Shown: piece by piece, positions 41,568-52,746 of the stretch
Position numbering within the stretch: the stretch's first letter is position 1
Layout of the letters: every line of letters begins with the position of its first letter
Assembly: GCA_037178625.1 (NCBI GenBank)
Contig: CM074129.1
Coordinates: forward strand, 3,100,001 to 3,164,000
Direction of reading: 5' to 3'
Source: Skeletonema tropicum
Taxonomy: Eukaryota; Bacillariophyta; Thalassiosirophyceae; Thalassiosirales; Thalassiosiraceae
Length of the DNA: 64,000 nucleotides
Position numbers and translations under genes: made by a program
Notes under the pieces: model-generated
Database searches by the model: none
Seen by the model: the letters and a program-made list of their open reading frames with translations, nothing else
Told to the model about the DNA's origin: nothing

Positions 41568-42897
41568 ATGTGTCTCTACCGAAGTAGCTATTGAAAAGTT
41601 TGTATATACTAATTCTTCTCATCATAGAATTCTTGCCAAATGTCACTTGTAGCTTGCTGTAACCAATCTTTGAATGTCTGTGTTCATCTGGTGCATTATG
41701 TTCCAGCACTGATAATCAGCGGAAGGTATGATATGCCTGCAGCATATGCGAAGTTGCATTGTGCACAAAGATTCATCCACCTAGTTCGTCCTCGTGTTGG
41801 GACGTTTGGCACTCGGAGCTCAGAGGCACCAGGACATCTTCACGTGAACATACTTAGCGTTCTCCCAAACGCATTGAATTCCGTAAGGGACGCAGAAAAG
41901 GAGAGTAATCGGAGGAGACATAGTGCTAGAGTGACTACAGCTTGGAGGAAACGCTCTAGTGTGGAGATTTCAGAGAAGGAGATGGAACAGGAGATGGAAG
42001 ATGGAGAAGATAGTAATCATGATGGAAGATGGAGAAGATAGTAATCATGAAGGAGGTATTGCTAGAATGTTGGATACAAGTGCTGGAGCCGGAGCGGGAG
42101 ATTATAGACACCTAGTCTGAGGAATGAGTTAAATAATGTATGGAAGCAGCTGATATATGTTGTTGTTGTATTCTTTCTTAATTTTAATTTTGTGCTCCTG
42201 GAGAGTCAACAACCTCTACCCCTAAACATCAATTGGATTGTATTTTGCGCTCTCCGTTTTGTTTTTGATCTCGTTCCAGAATTTTTGCTATTGCGCAGAG
42301 ACAGCAGCTCGCTGCCACACATCATTAGATGTTGACTTGTTGTTAGATGTCATTGTTGGTTTGTGTTATTCCACCATGGTGGTGATGTCGGTGATGAGAA
42401 CTCCGATTGGAGGCAGTCCAAATGAAGATGACATGGAAGATGATGCAGAGGAGGCCGACAATAATAATGATGATTTAGATGCCATGGAGTGTGGTGTGTT
42501 GCAGTGGAGGACAAAGCTGGGTTGTGGCAGAAGAGGCGAGGGCAGTGGTGTTGGTGGCGACAGAGTAGGAAAGGACGATGTTTTTGAGTCTAGTAGGCAA
42601 GATGATCAGGGAGCTGGGGTGAACATTTGTCGTGCAGCGTCCCTGGCTCTCTCGCACACAGTGACATCTGTCGGAACTCTTGCCATCACAAAGCCTTGCC
42701 CAGCTCAACTGCATGCCAACAGCATTGGATGGTGGCAGTAGTGCCTACGCTGTGGACAAGATTCAACGATTCATAGACACACAAGATCCAGCCGATTGCT
42801 GACGGTTGAATTTTCAACGGAAAAATAGGGCTGGGGTATACTTGAAAGAAAGAGAGAAAGAGAAGACAGAGCGGCATTCACATTCTTCAGATTTCTA
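41568..42897. other. Interior of the MULE without clear genes
   Basis: Short frames at 41640-42041 and 42238-42741 have biased composition and no domain. The second lacks an ATG start at its recorded beginning. They may be remnants of the transposase C-terminus or accessory genes. Confidence 0.35.
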
Positions 42898-42988
42898 GAA
42901 GGGAAAGGCCTTTCATCAGTAAAAGTCACAGTGACGTAAAAGACAGTTTCTGCTTTCCCAACTTCAAGTGGATGGCTGAGGATCAGCT
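42898..42988 (-). repeat. Right 91-bp terminal inverted repeat of the MULE
   Basis: Exact complement of 39115-39205. The flanking sequence GACATGGTA does not duplicate the nine bases before the left TIR. Confidence 0.9.
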
Positions 42989-43284
42989 GACATGGTATGG
43001 TAGGTACTTAAATATTTTCGTTTCTATGAGAAATGAAGACTTCGATCGATTCGAAGTTGTTGATACGTCTGATGCGACATTCTTTAGGAGCTGCAACCCA
43101 GCCTAGCCACAAACTTGATTGATTTAGACCCGACTACCGTGCATGCTCAGTTCATGCTCGCTTCTGCCTTCTCTTCTTCTCGTCGTACGTGTTCAATGTT
43201 CATTTTTGCTTGACGCAATGCAGAGAGAAGATGTCAAAAATTCACAACTTTTCATTTCATCTACAGTAATGTTTGGTCAACATA
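42989..43284. other. Intergenic, upstream of the broken YrdC gene
   Basis: About 300 bp with no gene; presumably 5' flank of the YrdC/EF-hand gene. Confidence 0.3.
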
Positions 43285-44531
43285 ATGTTCATCAGCATTA
43301 GACTTATCGCTTTCCTCTTCCTCGCCTCCCCGCAGGCCATATGGGCCTTCTCGTCGCTCTCGTCAGCTAATGCTTCTTCTTCTCCAACTAAACAAGAAGC
43401 TTCCGCCAGCATGATTTCCAAGGCATCTGCTCTCGAGAAGGTCCAGCAATGGTCGATATCATCGCCCGTAATGGATGCGGCCTTTGATGCCCTTTGTGGA
43501 GGAAAGACAATTCTTTGTCCCACCAACGTCGGATACTCCCTATTATCCTTGATGGCAAAGAAGGAGCAGCTAAGATCGACCACGCCAAAGGGAGAGAAAA
43601 GAAGCCTTACGGTGTTATGGGGACTGAGAAAACATTCTCTCGTGTATTTTCTGGTCTCAAGGCACCAGCTCTGAAGAATGATTTCTGCTCCGACAATTTT
43701 TTATCCTTTGTGAGCTCTGAGTCTGTATCAAATGATGCCCGTGAGCAGCTAAAGTTATCGAGAGCCGTAGGGCCCTCGGGAGAGGTGGCCATGGTAAGCA
43801 TGTAGCTGGAATTGCGGCTATTTCAAGAAGTAGTCTCTGTTCTTTTATACTTCATCTCACACACAAAATGAATTGCATCTTCCTTCCTGTTCACCACAGT
43901 GGATCAATGGTGGTCCAATCGCTTGACACACTAGTCGAGAGAGTTGAGGAGAAGTACGAAGGCAAACGCCTTGTCCTTGTCACCAGTGGCAATATAAGTG
44001 GGCGAGGTAACCCAGCATCAAGTACGTTTTCTATCGATGCAATTGATGATGAGCTTCTTGATCGTGTTGACGTCATAATTGACATTCCTCACTGGAGTGA
44101 CCCCTGAACTCGATGAAGATGGACGTTGGTATAGTGCCCCAATGTTTGATATGGATACGTACTCATTCCGTAAGAGCTGGGAAGCACATGTACAGCGCGA
44201 AAATTATTCTTTCCGTTTTCAATGCAATGGATAAGGACGGCTCCAAAACTATTGATACAGAGGAGTTCCAGACCTTCTTCAAGTCCGGTCTCGTTGGTGA
44301 GGAGCTCGCAAGACTCCCTGAAAAGGAAGTTCAAGTATATGTTCCAGCTGATAGACGCAGGACGGTTCTGGATCTATTGATTTTGAAGAGATGTATTCCT
44401 TCCTTGCTAGCAGTAAATCTGCAAAATTCAACATTGCTACTTGCAGCGAGCTTCATGAAGCCTTTACCAAGGAGGAGGAGACTAATCACGACGCCTCCTT
44501 TGTGAATTACTCAATTGAACAAACAACCTAG
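43285..44531 (+). pseudogene. Broken plastid-targeted YrdC/Sua5-like plus EF-hand gene
   Basis: MFISIRLIAFLFLASPQAIWAFSS is a signal peptide with a plastid AF motif. A YrdC-like domain follows: GGKTILCPTNVGYSLLS, then in another frame DGKEGAAKIDHAKGREKKP (the K..R substrate motif) and VLVTSGNISGRGNP (the TS.N.SG motif). YrdC/Sua5 proteins make threonylcarbamoyl-AMP for tRNA t6A37. A GT-AG intron lies at 43794-43899. After that, frames change near 43915, 44103, 44207, 44333 and 44362; each is repaired by dropping one base from a short run. The last two parts are an EF-hand pair (DKDGSKTIDTEEF and, with repair, a DADGSGSIDFEE loop). An early break near 43552 would need one added base. The YrdC-EF-hand combination is unusual. 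Decay or sequence error cannot be separated here. Confidence 0.65.
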
Positions 44532-44714
44532 TCAAAGGTATTATGAAGTTCGCAATGGTACTGGATAGATTGAACAGCAAATTATTGTTACACATTATTC
44601 TGAAATCCAATATATACTAATACGTAATACTCTACTTTGTAAAATAATACATCGAAACACTAGAAACAGATGCACATAGTCGCATCTAATAGTCCTATTA
44701 CACTTGATGGCGTT

Positions 44715-45132
44715 ACTACGGAAGCTCATTGTTGATGCTCAGACAGTTAACGTACGTAGAACGATGCTATAGCCTCGTAGCTGATCTGAGAGGTCCAATT
44801 TAAGCTGGCCGGCTGCACCTCAATCAGCCAAATCGTATCTAATGTCGTCACTATGCAAATGAGCCGGTGGCCCATCTTACTCGGCGGTGATAAGAGACAA
44901 GCTCATAGTTGATGCTCAGACGAATTGCCTGAGTGAAAGCAATGCTACAACCTCGTAGCTGATCTGAGAGGTCCAATTTAAGCTGGCCGGCTGCACCCCT
45001 CGTACTTAGCTGACCTGACCTGAGAGGTCCAGTGTGGGCTGGCTGGCAGCACAGTAATTCACCTTGTCGTATCTTTCGTCGTCACTATGCGCATGAGCCG
45101 CTTCTAGTGGCCCATTATACTTGGTGGTGATA
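44715..45132. repeat. Satellite-family copies in inverse orientation (two units)
   Basis: Two or more degenerate units related to the 7.2-11.8 kb satellite, on the opposite strand: CTCGTAGCTGATCTGAGAGGTCCA, AAGCTGGCCGGCTGCA, AATCGTATCT..GTCGTCACTATGC, ATGAGCCG...TGGCCCAT..TACT.GG.GGTGAT, and AGACAAGCTCAT..TGATGCTCAGACG. These sit between two gene blocks, next to a broken gene. They show that the family is dispersed as well as tandem. Confidence 0.75.
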
Positions 45133-45488
45133 CCATTCTTCAGTTTTGATCACTGCACAGAGATGTTTGTTAGTATGAATCTCACAACCTCGTATGTTCT
45201 GGTGTGTTAGCTTCAACTTTCTCTTGCTGCCACTAGGAAAATTGTACTTTATCGCATCCAAAGTTTTTCAAATGACTGATTGTCCGAGTTGTTTCGCTAC
45301 TATTGTTGTTTGTTTTGTTAGAATCGATAAAGCGTAGTCTTACCTTTCATTTTCCAACGTCGCCATATGCTTGTAGTTGACCTGTCGAGTATACTTGCCT
45401 TGCCTGCTTGATAACATCCATGGAACTATAGTTTATACGTTTTGTGCGTACTATGCTTATTTTTAACTTTATTTGGCCATATCCTAGT
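45133..45488. other. Intergenic, no gene seen
   Basis: About 355 bp between satellite relics and the cyclin 3' end. No supported gene. Confidence 0.3.
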
Positions 45489-46568
45489 TCACAATTCGAG
45501 ACTGATTGCCCTTTCCTTAATAACACAGACGGGAGATTCGTCTACTACTGCTGTTTTGTCATTTGTCGTCGATTGTTTCGATTCTATTATTGGTAAGATT
45601 CCTACTTGTGCAAGCGAATATCCCGATGATCGCGTAAAACTATCAAGTAATCTCATACGAACTGAGTTGATCACGGGTGAGAAGATGTCAAGACCTGTTG
45701 CCATGGATATTGCCTCTGCGTACCTAATTCTTTCATTCAGTGGTAGTGAGTCTTTTTCTAGATTCTCTAGGGAATTCAAGATCGCTGCCACAGCAATTAC
45801 AGATCGTCGGATGGGTATCAATGTGCAATCGCCTATGGCTAACTCTGTTTGAAAGTGCGAGTGTTCATACAATGATGCTTTATGTCGACATGATGTTGGA
45901 AGTAGCTCGAGGAGATAGTTTACAAATTGAAGTGATGTTGGACCTGTTGATAATAAGATGAAGATTCAGTCGTGAGCTAATTGATCGTATGAAAGAGAGA
46001 GAGGGCGCATATAGTGTTGTTGAGACGCAAACTTACCATTCAACCTCCACTGCAATGCGACCAAAATTTCATACTCGAGAGCAACTATTTCCTCTTCGGA
46101 ATGGACTCCTCTTGAGAGCCTACTCACGAGCGATGGTTCCATCGCGAATGGTTCAAAAATCTTTGTCGCAATATAAAATGCAGTCAGCACTACAAGTTGA
46201 TATTCCTTACGATCCAGTCTTGCTCTTTCAGCTGAGGGAGATGATGTGCACATGAATCTATCAAGATATTGCATACTCACAGAAGCGGTCTCTCTTCGCA
46301 ATCGTGTGCAGTCAACAACTTGAAAGACCCATTCTGCCATCTTTGTTCGACAGTCTTCATCGATCCCAGTCTCATCAAAATCTAAATAGCTATCACATTG
46401 ATACTCCTCTTCTTGCCGCAACATTGCTGAAAGAACACTGTACAGGTCTTCTTCTTGCATCATCGAACCTGCGGCGGCATTGTCTTGTGGATAAACGTTC
46501 ATAATTGCACTTCTTGTTTCATTATTATGCACAGAAGGAATCACAAGTTTTGACAGCATATATTTCAT
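45489..46568 (-). CDS. Cyclin (two-exon)
   Basis: Exon 1 46568-46037 and exon 2 45943-45489 join in frame across a 93-bp GT-AG intron (GTAAGT to TCAACAG), giving about 328 residues from the first ATG. The N-terminal cyclin box is clear: RTKMAEWVFQVVDCTRLRRE, SMQYLDRFMC, YQLVVLTAFYIATKIFEP, and VALEYEILVALQWRLNGPTS. The second box follows (LQFVNYLLELLPTSCRHKAS, then YEHSHFQTELAIGD). Cyclins activate CDKs; this divergent type resembles the diatom-specific cyclins thought to link nutrients and light to the cycle, but the subtype is inference. The frame reads cleanly, in contrast to neighbouring broken genes. Confidence 0.88.
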
Positions 46569-47091
46569 GTCTGCATGCAAATATGCGTGTCTTTAACGGG
46601 GATTTAAGAGAGCAAGATGACGCAAGAGGAGCTCCATGTTCCTCACTCGAGTTCGTGTTCCCTGTGACCCGACGTAATGGTATACGATGACATTGCAACA
46701 GCCGCTCATGCACAAAGGCCCAAGAAGTATTAATTAAGTGGAGTGGTAAAAGACAAAAGACACACACAACCTCCCTACTGCACATCAAGATTGTCAATGC
46801 TAATGTCATGACTTACAACAGCAAGCGCAAGCGAGAGAATGCATGGACGGAGTTCTCATCTTCTGATCACATCAATGAAGGAGTTCGGATCCCATTTTAA
46901 GATATCTTTTATTTAGATCAAAGATATTATGGATCTTCATACGTTCTCATCGCTCTATCTTTGACAAGAAGCAAAAAGCGCATGCAATGCAATGCATGAT
47001 TCAAATATTTATGAATATTTCTTACATTTTACCAACAGTCCAACACCAACGCTCTCACTTCCTCCATAAAATTATCATAAGCATCCTAATC
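46569..47091. promoter_or_regulatory. Divergent promoter region, cyclin and MtnK
   Basis: About 520 bp between divergent starts. It includes a repeated CATGCAATGCAATGCATG-like palindromic word near 46980-46998. An in-frame upstream extension of the MtnK frame from ATG 46987 is possible but looks unlike the family N-terminus. Confidence 0.4.
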
Positions 47092-48347
47092 ATGTCCCTC
47101 CTCACCGTCGATAGTGTTGCCGACTACGTGTCAAAGCACGCCGCCCAAATCAACGTTTTCCCTCCAGACGCAGTGCTCACAGCAGAAGCCATTCAAGGTG
47201 GTAATGTCAACTTTGCATTTTGTGTTCGCTCATCCTGCGGCAAGTCAGTCTTTGTAAAACAAGCACCCGAATATGTGGCTGTATTTGGACCTGATGGGCT
47301 CCCTCTGACTTCTACACGTATACAGAAGGAAGTATCGATTTTGGTAAGTCGCTAACAATTATTGTATTGCTATCATTATCGCAACTGTAGATATTACTTA
47401 CAACTATCATTGCTTCATAGGGCGAGTGGAAAGCAATCTTGGGCGATGAGGCTGATAAATATCTTGCAAAATTGCATTACTTTGACGATGAAAATAAAGT
47501 GTTCGTTATGGAGTTCCTTGAAGGATTTTTGCTGCTAGACGAACATCTTGTGTGCTCCAAGCTTACTCCGAACGCCGACAAGCAGATTGCTATTCAAATG
47601 GGCACCTTCATGGCAAAAACTCATCTGGCTACTCACTCCTCCAAAGTCTCAGCCGAGCGTGCTGCCTTTTTAACCACTGAGTACGAAAATCGTGCACTTC
47701 GGGATATACAGCTAGAGTATGTCTTCACAAAGGCTTATGAAGAAACTTCGGAGCAAACGTCGACTGGATTTGATGTGGATGATCAATTCCGAAGTGAAAT
47801 CAATGCCTTAAAGGAACGGTACAATGGAGAGACAGGATCTAACAATTTTTCTCTCTGTCACGGAGATTTGCATCCAGGAAGTGTCATGGTTAAGATCAAA
47901 GATGATGATGCAAGCATTAAAGTTATCGACCCTGAATTTTGTGTGTACGGTCCTCCTGGATTGGATGTTGGAAGTTTACTTAGCGGATTTATCCTTGCAG
48001 CTGTCCATCACTCGTACTCGGACTCTGAGGCAGAAATAAAGAATAAAGCTGTTGGGTCAATCAATGAGGGTATCAAGGCGTCATGGGACGCATACAAGAC
48101 AGTGCTATCAGGTAGCATCAGCTCCGAACTAATCCGTGAGATTGAGATCGAGTCGGTTGGATTTGCAGTTGCAGAGGTGTGTCGTACTGCTCTTGGTCAT
48201 GCCGGCATTCGCCTTTGGCTGCAATTTGATGACCCTACAGTGAAGGAGGCCGCAGTGCAAAAGGCGTTGTCGATTGTACAAAAGTGTATGACGGCGAGGC
48301 ATGATGAAGGAATGAAAGTTTTGTTCGATTGCCTTGACGCTCTTTAA
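47092..48347 (+). CDS. mtnK: 5-methylthioribose kinase
   Basis: Exons 47092-47343 and 47421-48347 join in phase across a 77-bp GT-AG intron, giving about 392 residues, the usual family size. It phosphorylates 5-methylthioribose in the methionine salvage (Yang) cycle. Landmarks are GGNVNFAFCVRS and VFVKQAPEYV (ATP-binding N-lobe), the catalytic loop LCHGDLHPGSVMV and the metal-binding VIDPEFCVYGPPGLDVGSLL. The ATG at 47092 (MSLLTVDSVADYV) matches typical starts; an upstream ATG would add 35 hydrophobic residues. No plastid signal from the chosen start, so probably cytosolic. Confidence 0.9.
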
Positions 48348-48405
48348 GTTGGAGATCGAACAAAATAATAACATCTGTGTCACTAGGATTAATAAGCATT
48401 GTATT

Positions 48406-50652
48406 CTATGTTTCAAGCTCAGCAGCTCTCATGCTCCACTTGTTTGCAGTTTGCATCTTTCCTGCACTCATTGCCATTTCTGCAGCTTGTTGGAAAAGCT
48501 CCGCAGCTAGCCAGACGGTCTCCAGTCTTCTCTTTCAATTCAGCAATCTTAGAAATCAAATCATAGTCTAACAAAACTATTTCATCAGTATTTGATACGC
48601 CGAATGCTTCTTCGTCGGAGAGACGAGATGTCTCATGGGATAAAACTTCAGCAGAAACCTCAATAGGGCGGACATTGTCGGCAGGCAAAGTCTCTGAAGA
48701 GCCATCATCATCATACTGAATGACTACAGAGTTGCCATTATCCTAAAACGTCAATGACTTTGCCAGGGTAATAAGTCCCTTCCATAAAGTAATTTCCTTC
48801 CACAACATCCCCAACATGAAAGCCATCAGCTTTGCCTCTCGATTGCATCTTCTTCGCGTGTTCTTTCACAGCCGCTTGCTCACGTTCAGCCAAGTTGAGG
48901 AAGTTAAGAGCTTCCTCAAGCACATGCAGCTTCTCCACATCACCTGCAGCCTCTTCATCCTCTAAGTATTTGGTACAAGAGACATCCAGCAGCAGCCTTA
49001 GGTGATGCAGGTGCGCGTTCTGAAGACATGGCCCTTCTACACAAGTCTTTGGCAGAATCAAAATCAATGGGAACGTTCGTGTGTAAAAGTGGAGACGCGG
49101 AGCTGTGGAGCCCGACGCGTGCTCTTGCCAACGCAAGGCATGCTTGTACATTCCCAAGAGAAGCAGCATGACTAAGGTGGAACACAACTGAGAAGATATC
49201 ATGGCTGGGCGACTCATCATCGTCGATTCTGTCTGGTGACACAATCTCTGGAAATCTATCCATCCCGTGCAAACACGCAAGATGATAATGGACTTTGCCC
49301 AAATTAGACTTCGTCTCGTCGGTGATTTCCATGGGAGGGTGATCAACTTTCATCAATGCAACGGATTTACGTTTGAACATGTTCTCTCTCAGATCAGAAC
49401 CACTGTCTTCGCTATTTCGTCTATGTCTCGGGTTTCACCTCTCCCGATTCAAACCTGTGAAAGGCTGTGTTGTCAAAAACTGCATCTGTTAATGCAATTT
49501 CCTAGGCAAGATGTAACCTCGTCAACGTCGGATTTGGTTCTCTTGACAATGGACACAGCCGTCTTCTTTTTAGACGCCACAAATGACCTGCGAATTGTCT
49601 TCGAAACTTCAGAGAAGTTGTTTCTCTTTTCTGTATCCGTACTGTCTGCGCAGTTCAAGTCTGTTGGCATGACAAGTATCGACTTTCTCATCTGGCGATT
49701 GTCATCCAACATTTTGAACTTACACATGATTGCCTCAAGAAGAGGAGAACCTTCACTTAGTGTAGACTCATCATCTTCATACTTGGCCTGATGTTTACGC
49801 TCGTTCCGTGAGAGAGGAAAGATTGGAATTCCCATCTTGTCGGAAAGATCGCAGTGGCGAAAGTTCTTGAAGAAAAGCGCCATACCTCTGGGCCCCAAGT
49901 CACCGTCACCAAAGCGATAATCGATTGACAACACCTGGGGATCTGTATATAAATCACCAACTCCCTGGATGTCAGCGACAAGCCTGTTACCTTGCGATGC
50001 ATAGAAACTGTGTGCCGAGAAAACTTGTGGCGTCTTGCGGCGTACCTCCTGATCCACAAATCCCGAGTTTGTGTTATGCTTTAGGAAGCCACAACCATAC
50101 GTGTCTTTCCCAGCAATGAAAACGCTCCACTGCAAACATTGGCGACCCTGGCCTGTCCACAAATTCAAGTGCATACGCCCTGATGAAATCAATTTTCTTC
50201 GGAGCTGTAACATTGAATTTTTCTGCCCAATGTGCCGCTTCATACTGCAGAATAATGTCTGTCAAGACGCTGTCTCTCTCATTCACATCAGGCTCACCAG
50301 CTTCATTGAGATAGCACTTTGCAACATAATTCAATGCCCTACTCCATCCATAGGAATGGAAGCGGTGATTAGTTGCTGACTGTGGAGGCGTCGCAAGTTT
50401 CTTGAGACGAAAGCAGTGGCGCATCGCTCCGTTTGTAAAGGGCTCCTTTTCAATCTTGACAATTGTTTCATTCTTAAGAAATTGTTTAGTCTCAGGATTG
50501 TAAGTGTGCCGAACTACTCTTTCTGCAGGAATATCCTGAATGTTGAATTCGGCCCAGACGTCTTCTTGATGAATCGCGGTGGCTGCCGCTCGACGAATCT
50601 TTTGCCGGAGGCTCTTCCGAACTATCTCTCTGTCGTAAGAGAATGCAGTCAT
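48406..50652 (-). CDS. Alpha-kinase with Sel1- and Tudor-like C-terminal parts, several frame breaks
   Basis: ATG at 50652. The atypical alpha-kinase (eEF2 kinase/myosin heavy-chain kinase family) domain is clear: GAMRHCFRLKKL, NYVAKCYLNE, KKIDFIRAYALEFVDRPGSP, NSGFVDQEVRRKTPQVFSAH, LVADIQGVGDLYTDPQVLSI and GDLGPRGMALFFKNFRHCDL. A Ser/Lys-rich linker and then Sel1-like helices follow (HLACLHGMDRFPEI, HLSHAASLGNVQACLALARA), as in eEF2K. A Tudor/Agenet-like segment follows (GDVVEGNYFMEGTYYPGKVI, NGNSVVIQYDDDG), ending in another helix pair. Four breaks (near 50107, 48962, 48741 and 48508) each need one base removed from a short run; the last restores an eEF2K-like end (LFQQAAEMAMSAGKM). A small intron is likely between 49530 and 49390. 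eEF2K slows translation elongation; the substrate here is unproven. Confidence 0.7.
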
Positions 50653-50673
50653 GGTCCTGATGTCTCTTTCCAA

Positions 50674-50929
50674 CCTGAATGCTTGGTACCTACCTTAGTA
50701 ATAGATGTACTTGATTTTAAGTGAGTAGGTTAGGGGAGCATACTTAGGCTATGGTTAGAAGATGTTATTGTAGATTGGATGGTCACGATCTTGCCAGCCA
50801 TATCATAATATTATGATGTGCTATGTCAATATGTCATCCATCCGCCATCTTCTCATTTTCATTTTTTCGTATCTTTCGGTTCGGTTTGGTTTTGCTTGGG
50901 CAGATAAGTAAGTAAAAGTGGATAAAATT
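50674..50929. other. Intergenic, no gene seen
   Basis: About 255 bp upstream of the alpha-kinase, ending at the left palindromic site of the recombinase element. Confidence 0.3.
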
Positions 50930-50950
50930 CCGGTGTAAAAGTTACACCGG
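50930..50950. repeat. Left palindromic direct-repeat site
   Basis: 9-bp arms CCGGTGTAA / TTACACCGG around AAG, identical to 52747-52767. Confidence 0.8.
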
Positions 50951-51293
50951 GTACAAAAGGCCCTGTCAACGGGGTATAATTTGCCTCCAAGGTGTCCGCT
51001 AGTGCCCTCAAGACCGCCCACTCCGGAGCTCCAGACCACGCAAAGTTACAGCAATGAAACGAATGAGGTTGTTGATGTAAAAATGTATATTATTTTATGT
51101 AGACCTACAGAAGATTATCCTCTGCCTATTGCTGTTGTTTTGTGATCTCCAAAACTTTGGAATGCGCTCTTTCAGCCAGCGGTCAGCTTTGGCCATTGCC
51201 ATTGCCGCAAGCTTGCCATCTTGGTCCAAGTCCGAACAGTTGAATATGGCGGCGATATCCATAATATTTCATCTCGATATCGAGACAGGCAGC

Positions 51294-52555
51294 TCATCTT
51301 ACCACATTTAAATCACCTGCGTCTTGACGAAAGTGATACATTTCCGTCACACCTCCAAGCTTCCAGCCCGCTCGTAGACACAAGGCAACAATCGATGGGC
51401 CCACAGTGCTGGCATTGGCGACCATACTTCCGACGCCTTTCAAGTAGAATGAGTACCAAGTTCTTGCCAGTCGATCCCAATGTCGCAAAAAATATCCTTG
51501 ATTTCCTCAAAGAGATCATGCATTCGACTACTCTACCTAGTATACTGGTTGGTGCCAGAAAACACGCAAAGATCTACCTTGCGAACAGCACGAGACAGAT
51601 GTGAGGCTTTTCTTGATTGGCGAAGCAGTGCTATGCATGCCTCACGCTGCTTACCCTTCTCCTTCTCAACTACAAACAATTCAAGTAAACTTCCTCGAAG
51701 TCAATGCGTATCATTTTCACATTCAAACAGCTCTCACTGCTCTTCATCAAGTTCCAGTCCAAAAGAAGCATGAGATGATTGAAAATATCTCTTTCTCTCC
51801 ACTTTCAATGCTCTGCAATTATCTCCTACGCTTCGGATTTCATCACGTCTTTGCCCTTCGTGAGCTTGAGACCGAGTTGTTGCTTTGCTGCAGCAACGTG
51901 GCGTGTTATTAATGTAGGTCCCAAGATCTTGCGCAAAAGGCATCTCCACTGTTGCTACTGCTACTTTGTAGACCCAAGCAATTGCACTGCGTATTCCATA
52001 ATATTGCTCTACCGATTGGAAGACTCTACCATCTTCGGCTACCATGTCGGGGGTGATTTCATCTGTTTATTTTCAGCGCCTTCATGTACTTCTCGGCGCA
52101 TGAACGTTCAACCACAGCAACATAATACTTAGTAGTCATATGTATTCCACAACTGTATCATAGGAAACTGATATGGTGTTGCCTATCACGCAATGGTTTG
52201 AGCGCGTCAACAGCATCGACGATATAATTTCGGGGAGCCGTCCTCTTGCGATCATTTTTGTTCTGATCTTCAATGTCAGCATCGATCATCTTTTCCAGGT
52301 GCTCATCGTTCAAGCGGTTATCGAAAAGACGTACCAAACCAAATGAGGTAAGTTGCAACGCTGCCGTCATCAACAAAACTCTTTTTTTTTATATCATATC
52401 ACTTAGGATCTTTTCAACACGATCGGTGGATGCCCTTGCACTTGCATCGGCAGCAGGAGAGGTTGTTGCGGGAAGCATATTCGCAGCGGTGATTTCGCCG
52501 GCGCCTTCTTCTTGTTCTTGCTGGGGCGGCCCTTTGACTTCATTGGATTCGGCAT
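51294..52555 (-). pseudogene. Tyrosine recombinase / integrase-like pseudogene
   Basis: Minus-strand frames from about 52555 to 51294 contain ordered pieces of a phage-integrase-type protein of the kind abundant in diatom genomes. In order these are a basic AT-hook-like start (MKSKGRPSKNKKKAPAKS), HLEKMIDADIEDQNKNDRKR, a core-binding stretch (QSVEQYYGIRSAIAWVYKVA, TVEMPFAQDLGTYI), and a C-terminal stretch DWQELGTHSTLKGVGSMVAN, SIVALCLRAGW, GGVTEMYHFRQDAGD. In active members the His-x-x-Arg box reads like HSCRKG; here the Arg is replaced (HSTLKG). Several stops and frame changes interrupt the middle (about 51500-51760). It is therefore called a pseudogene. Confidence 0.6.
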
Positions 52556-52746
52556 CTTTGTCGGTGGTGATTGTGAGTTGGATAGTAGTAGTGTGTGATA
52601 GGGTGCCATGTCCATGTCGCCATTGCCATTGAGCAGTATGCAGTGTCATGTGACGAATTTTTGAATTTTGGTGAACACATGAACGTACTTTACGGGCATC
52701 GCCGCAAAAAGCATGACCGTGGGCAGTCCACTGGGCTGGTTTGTCT

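Larger units (their letters stand above)
39115..42988. mobile_element. Mutator-like (MULE) DNA transposon with 91-bp perfect TIRs
   Basis: Bases 39115-39205 are exactly complementary, in inverse order, to 42898-42988 (starting AGCTGATCCTCAGCC). Long TIRs of about 100 bp are typical of Mutator-superfamily elements, and the interior carries a transposase gene with a FAR1-like zinc-finger region and a MULE DDE-type domain. No 9-bp target duplication is visible outside the TIRs, which may reflect later change or rearrangement. Identical TIRs suggest recent activity, though the transposase looks truncated. The right-hand 1.3 kb (41.6-42.9 kb) has only weak, short frames. Confidence 0.85.

Noticed and set aside
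42238..42741. 167-residue frame in the MULE interior
   Set aside because: No ATG at the recorded start, low-complexity acidic and glycine-rich composition, no domain.
39106..42997. 9-bp target-site duplication for the MULE
   Set aside because: The nine bases on the left (TAGTTTGGG) and right (GACATGGTA) do not match, also not when shifted by a few bases.
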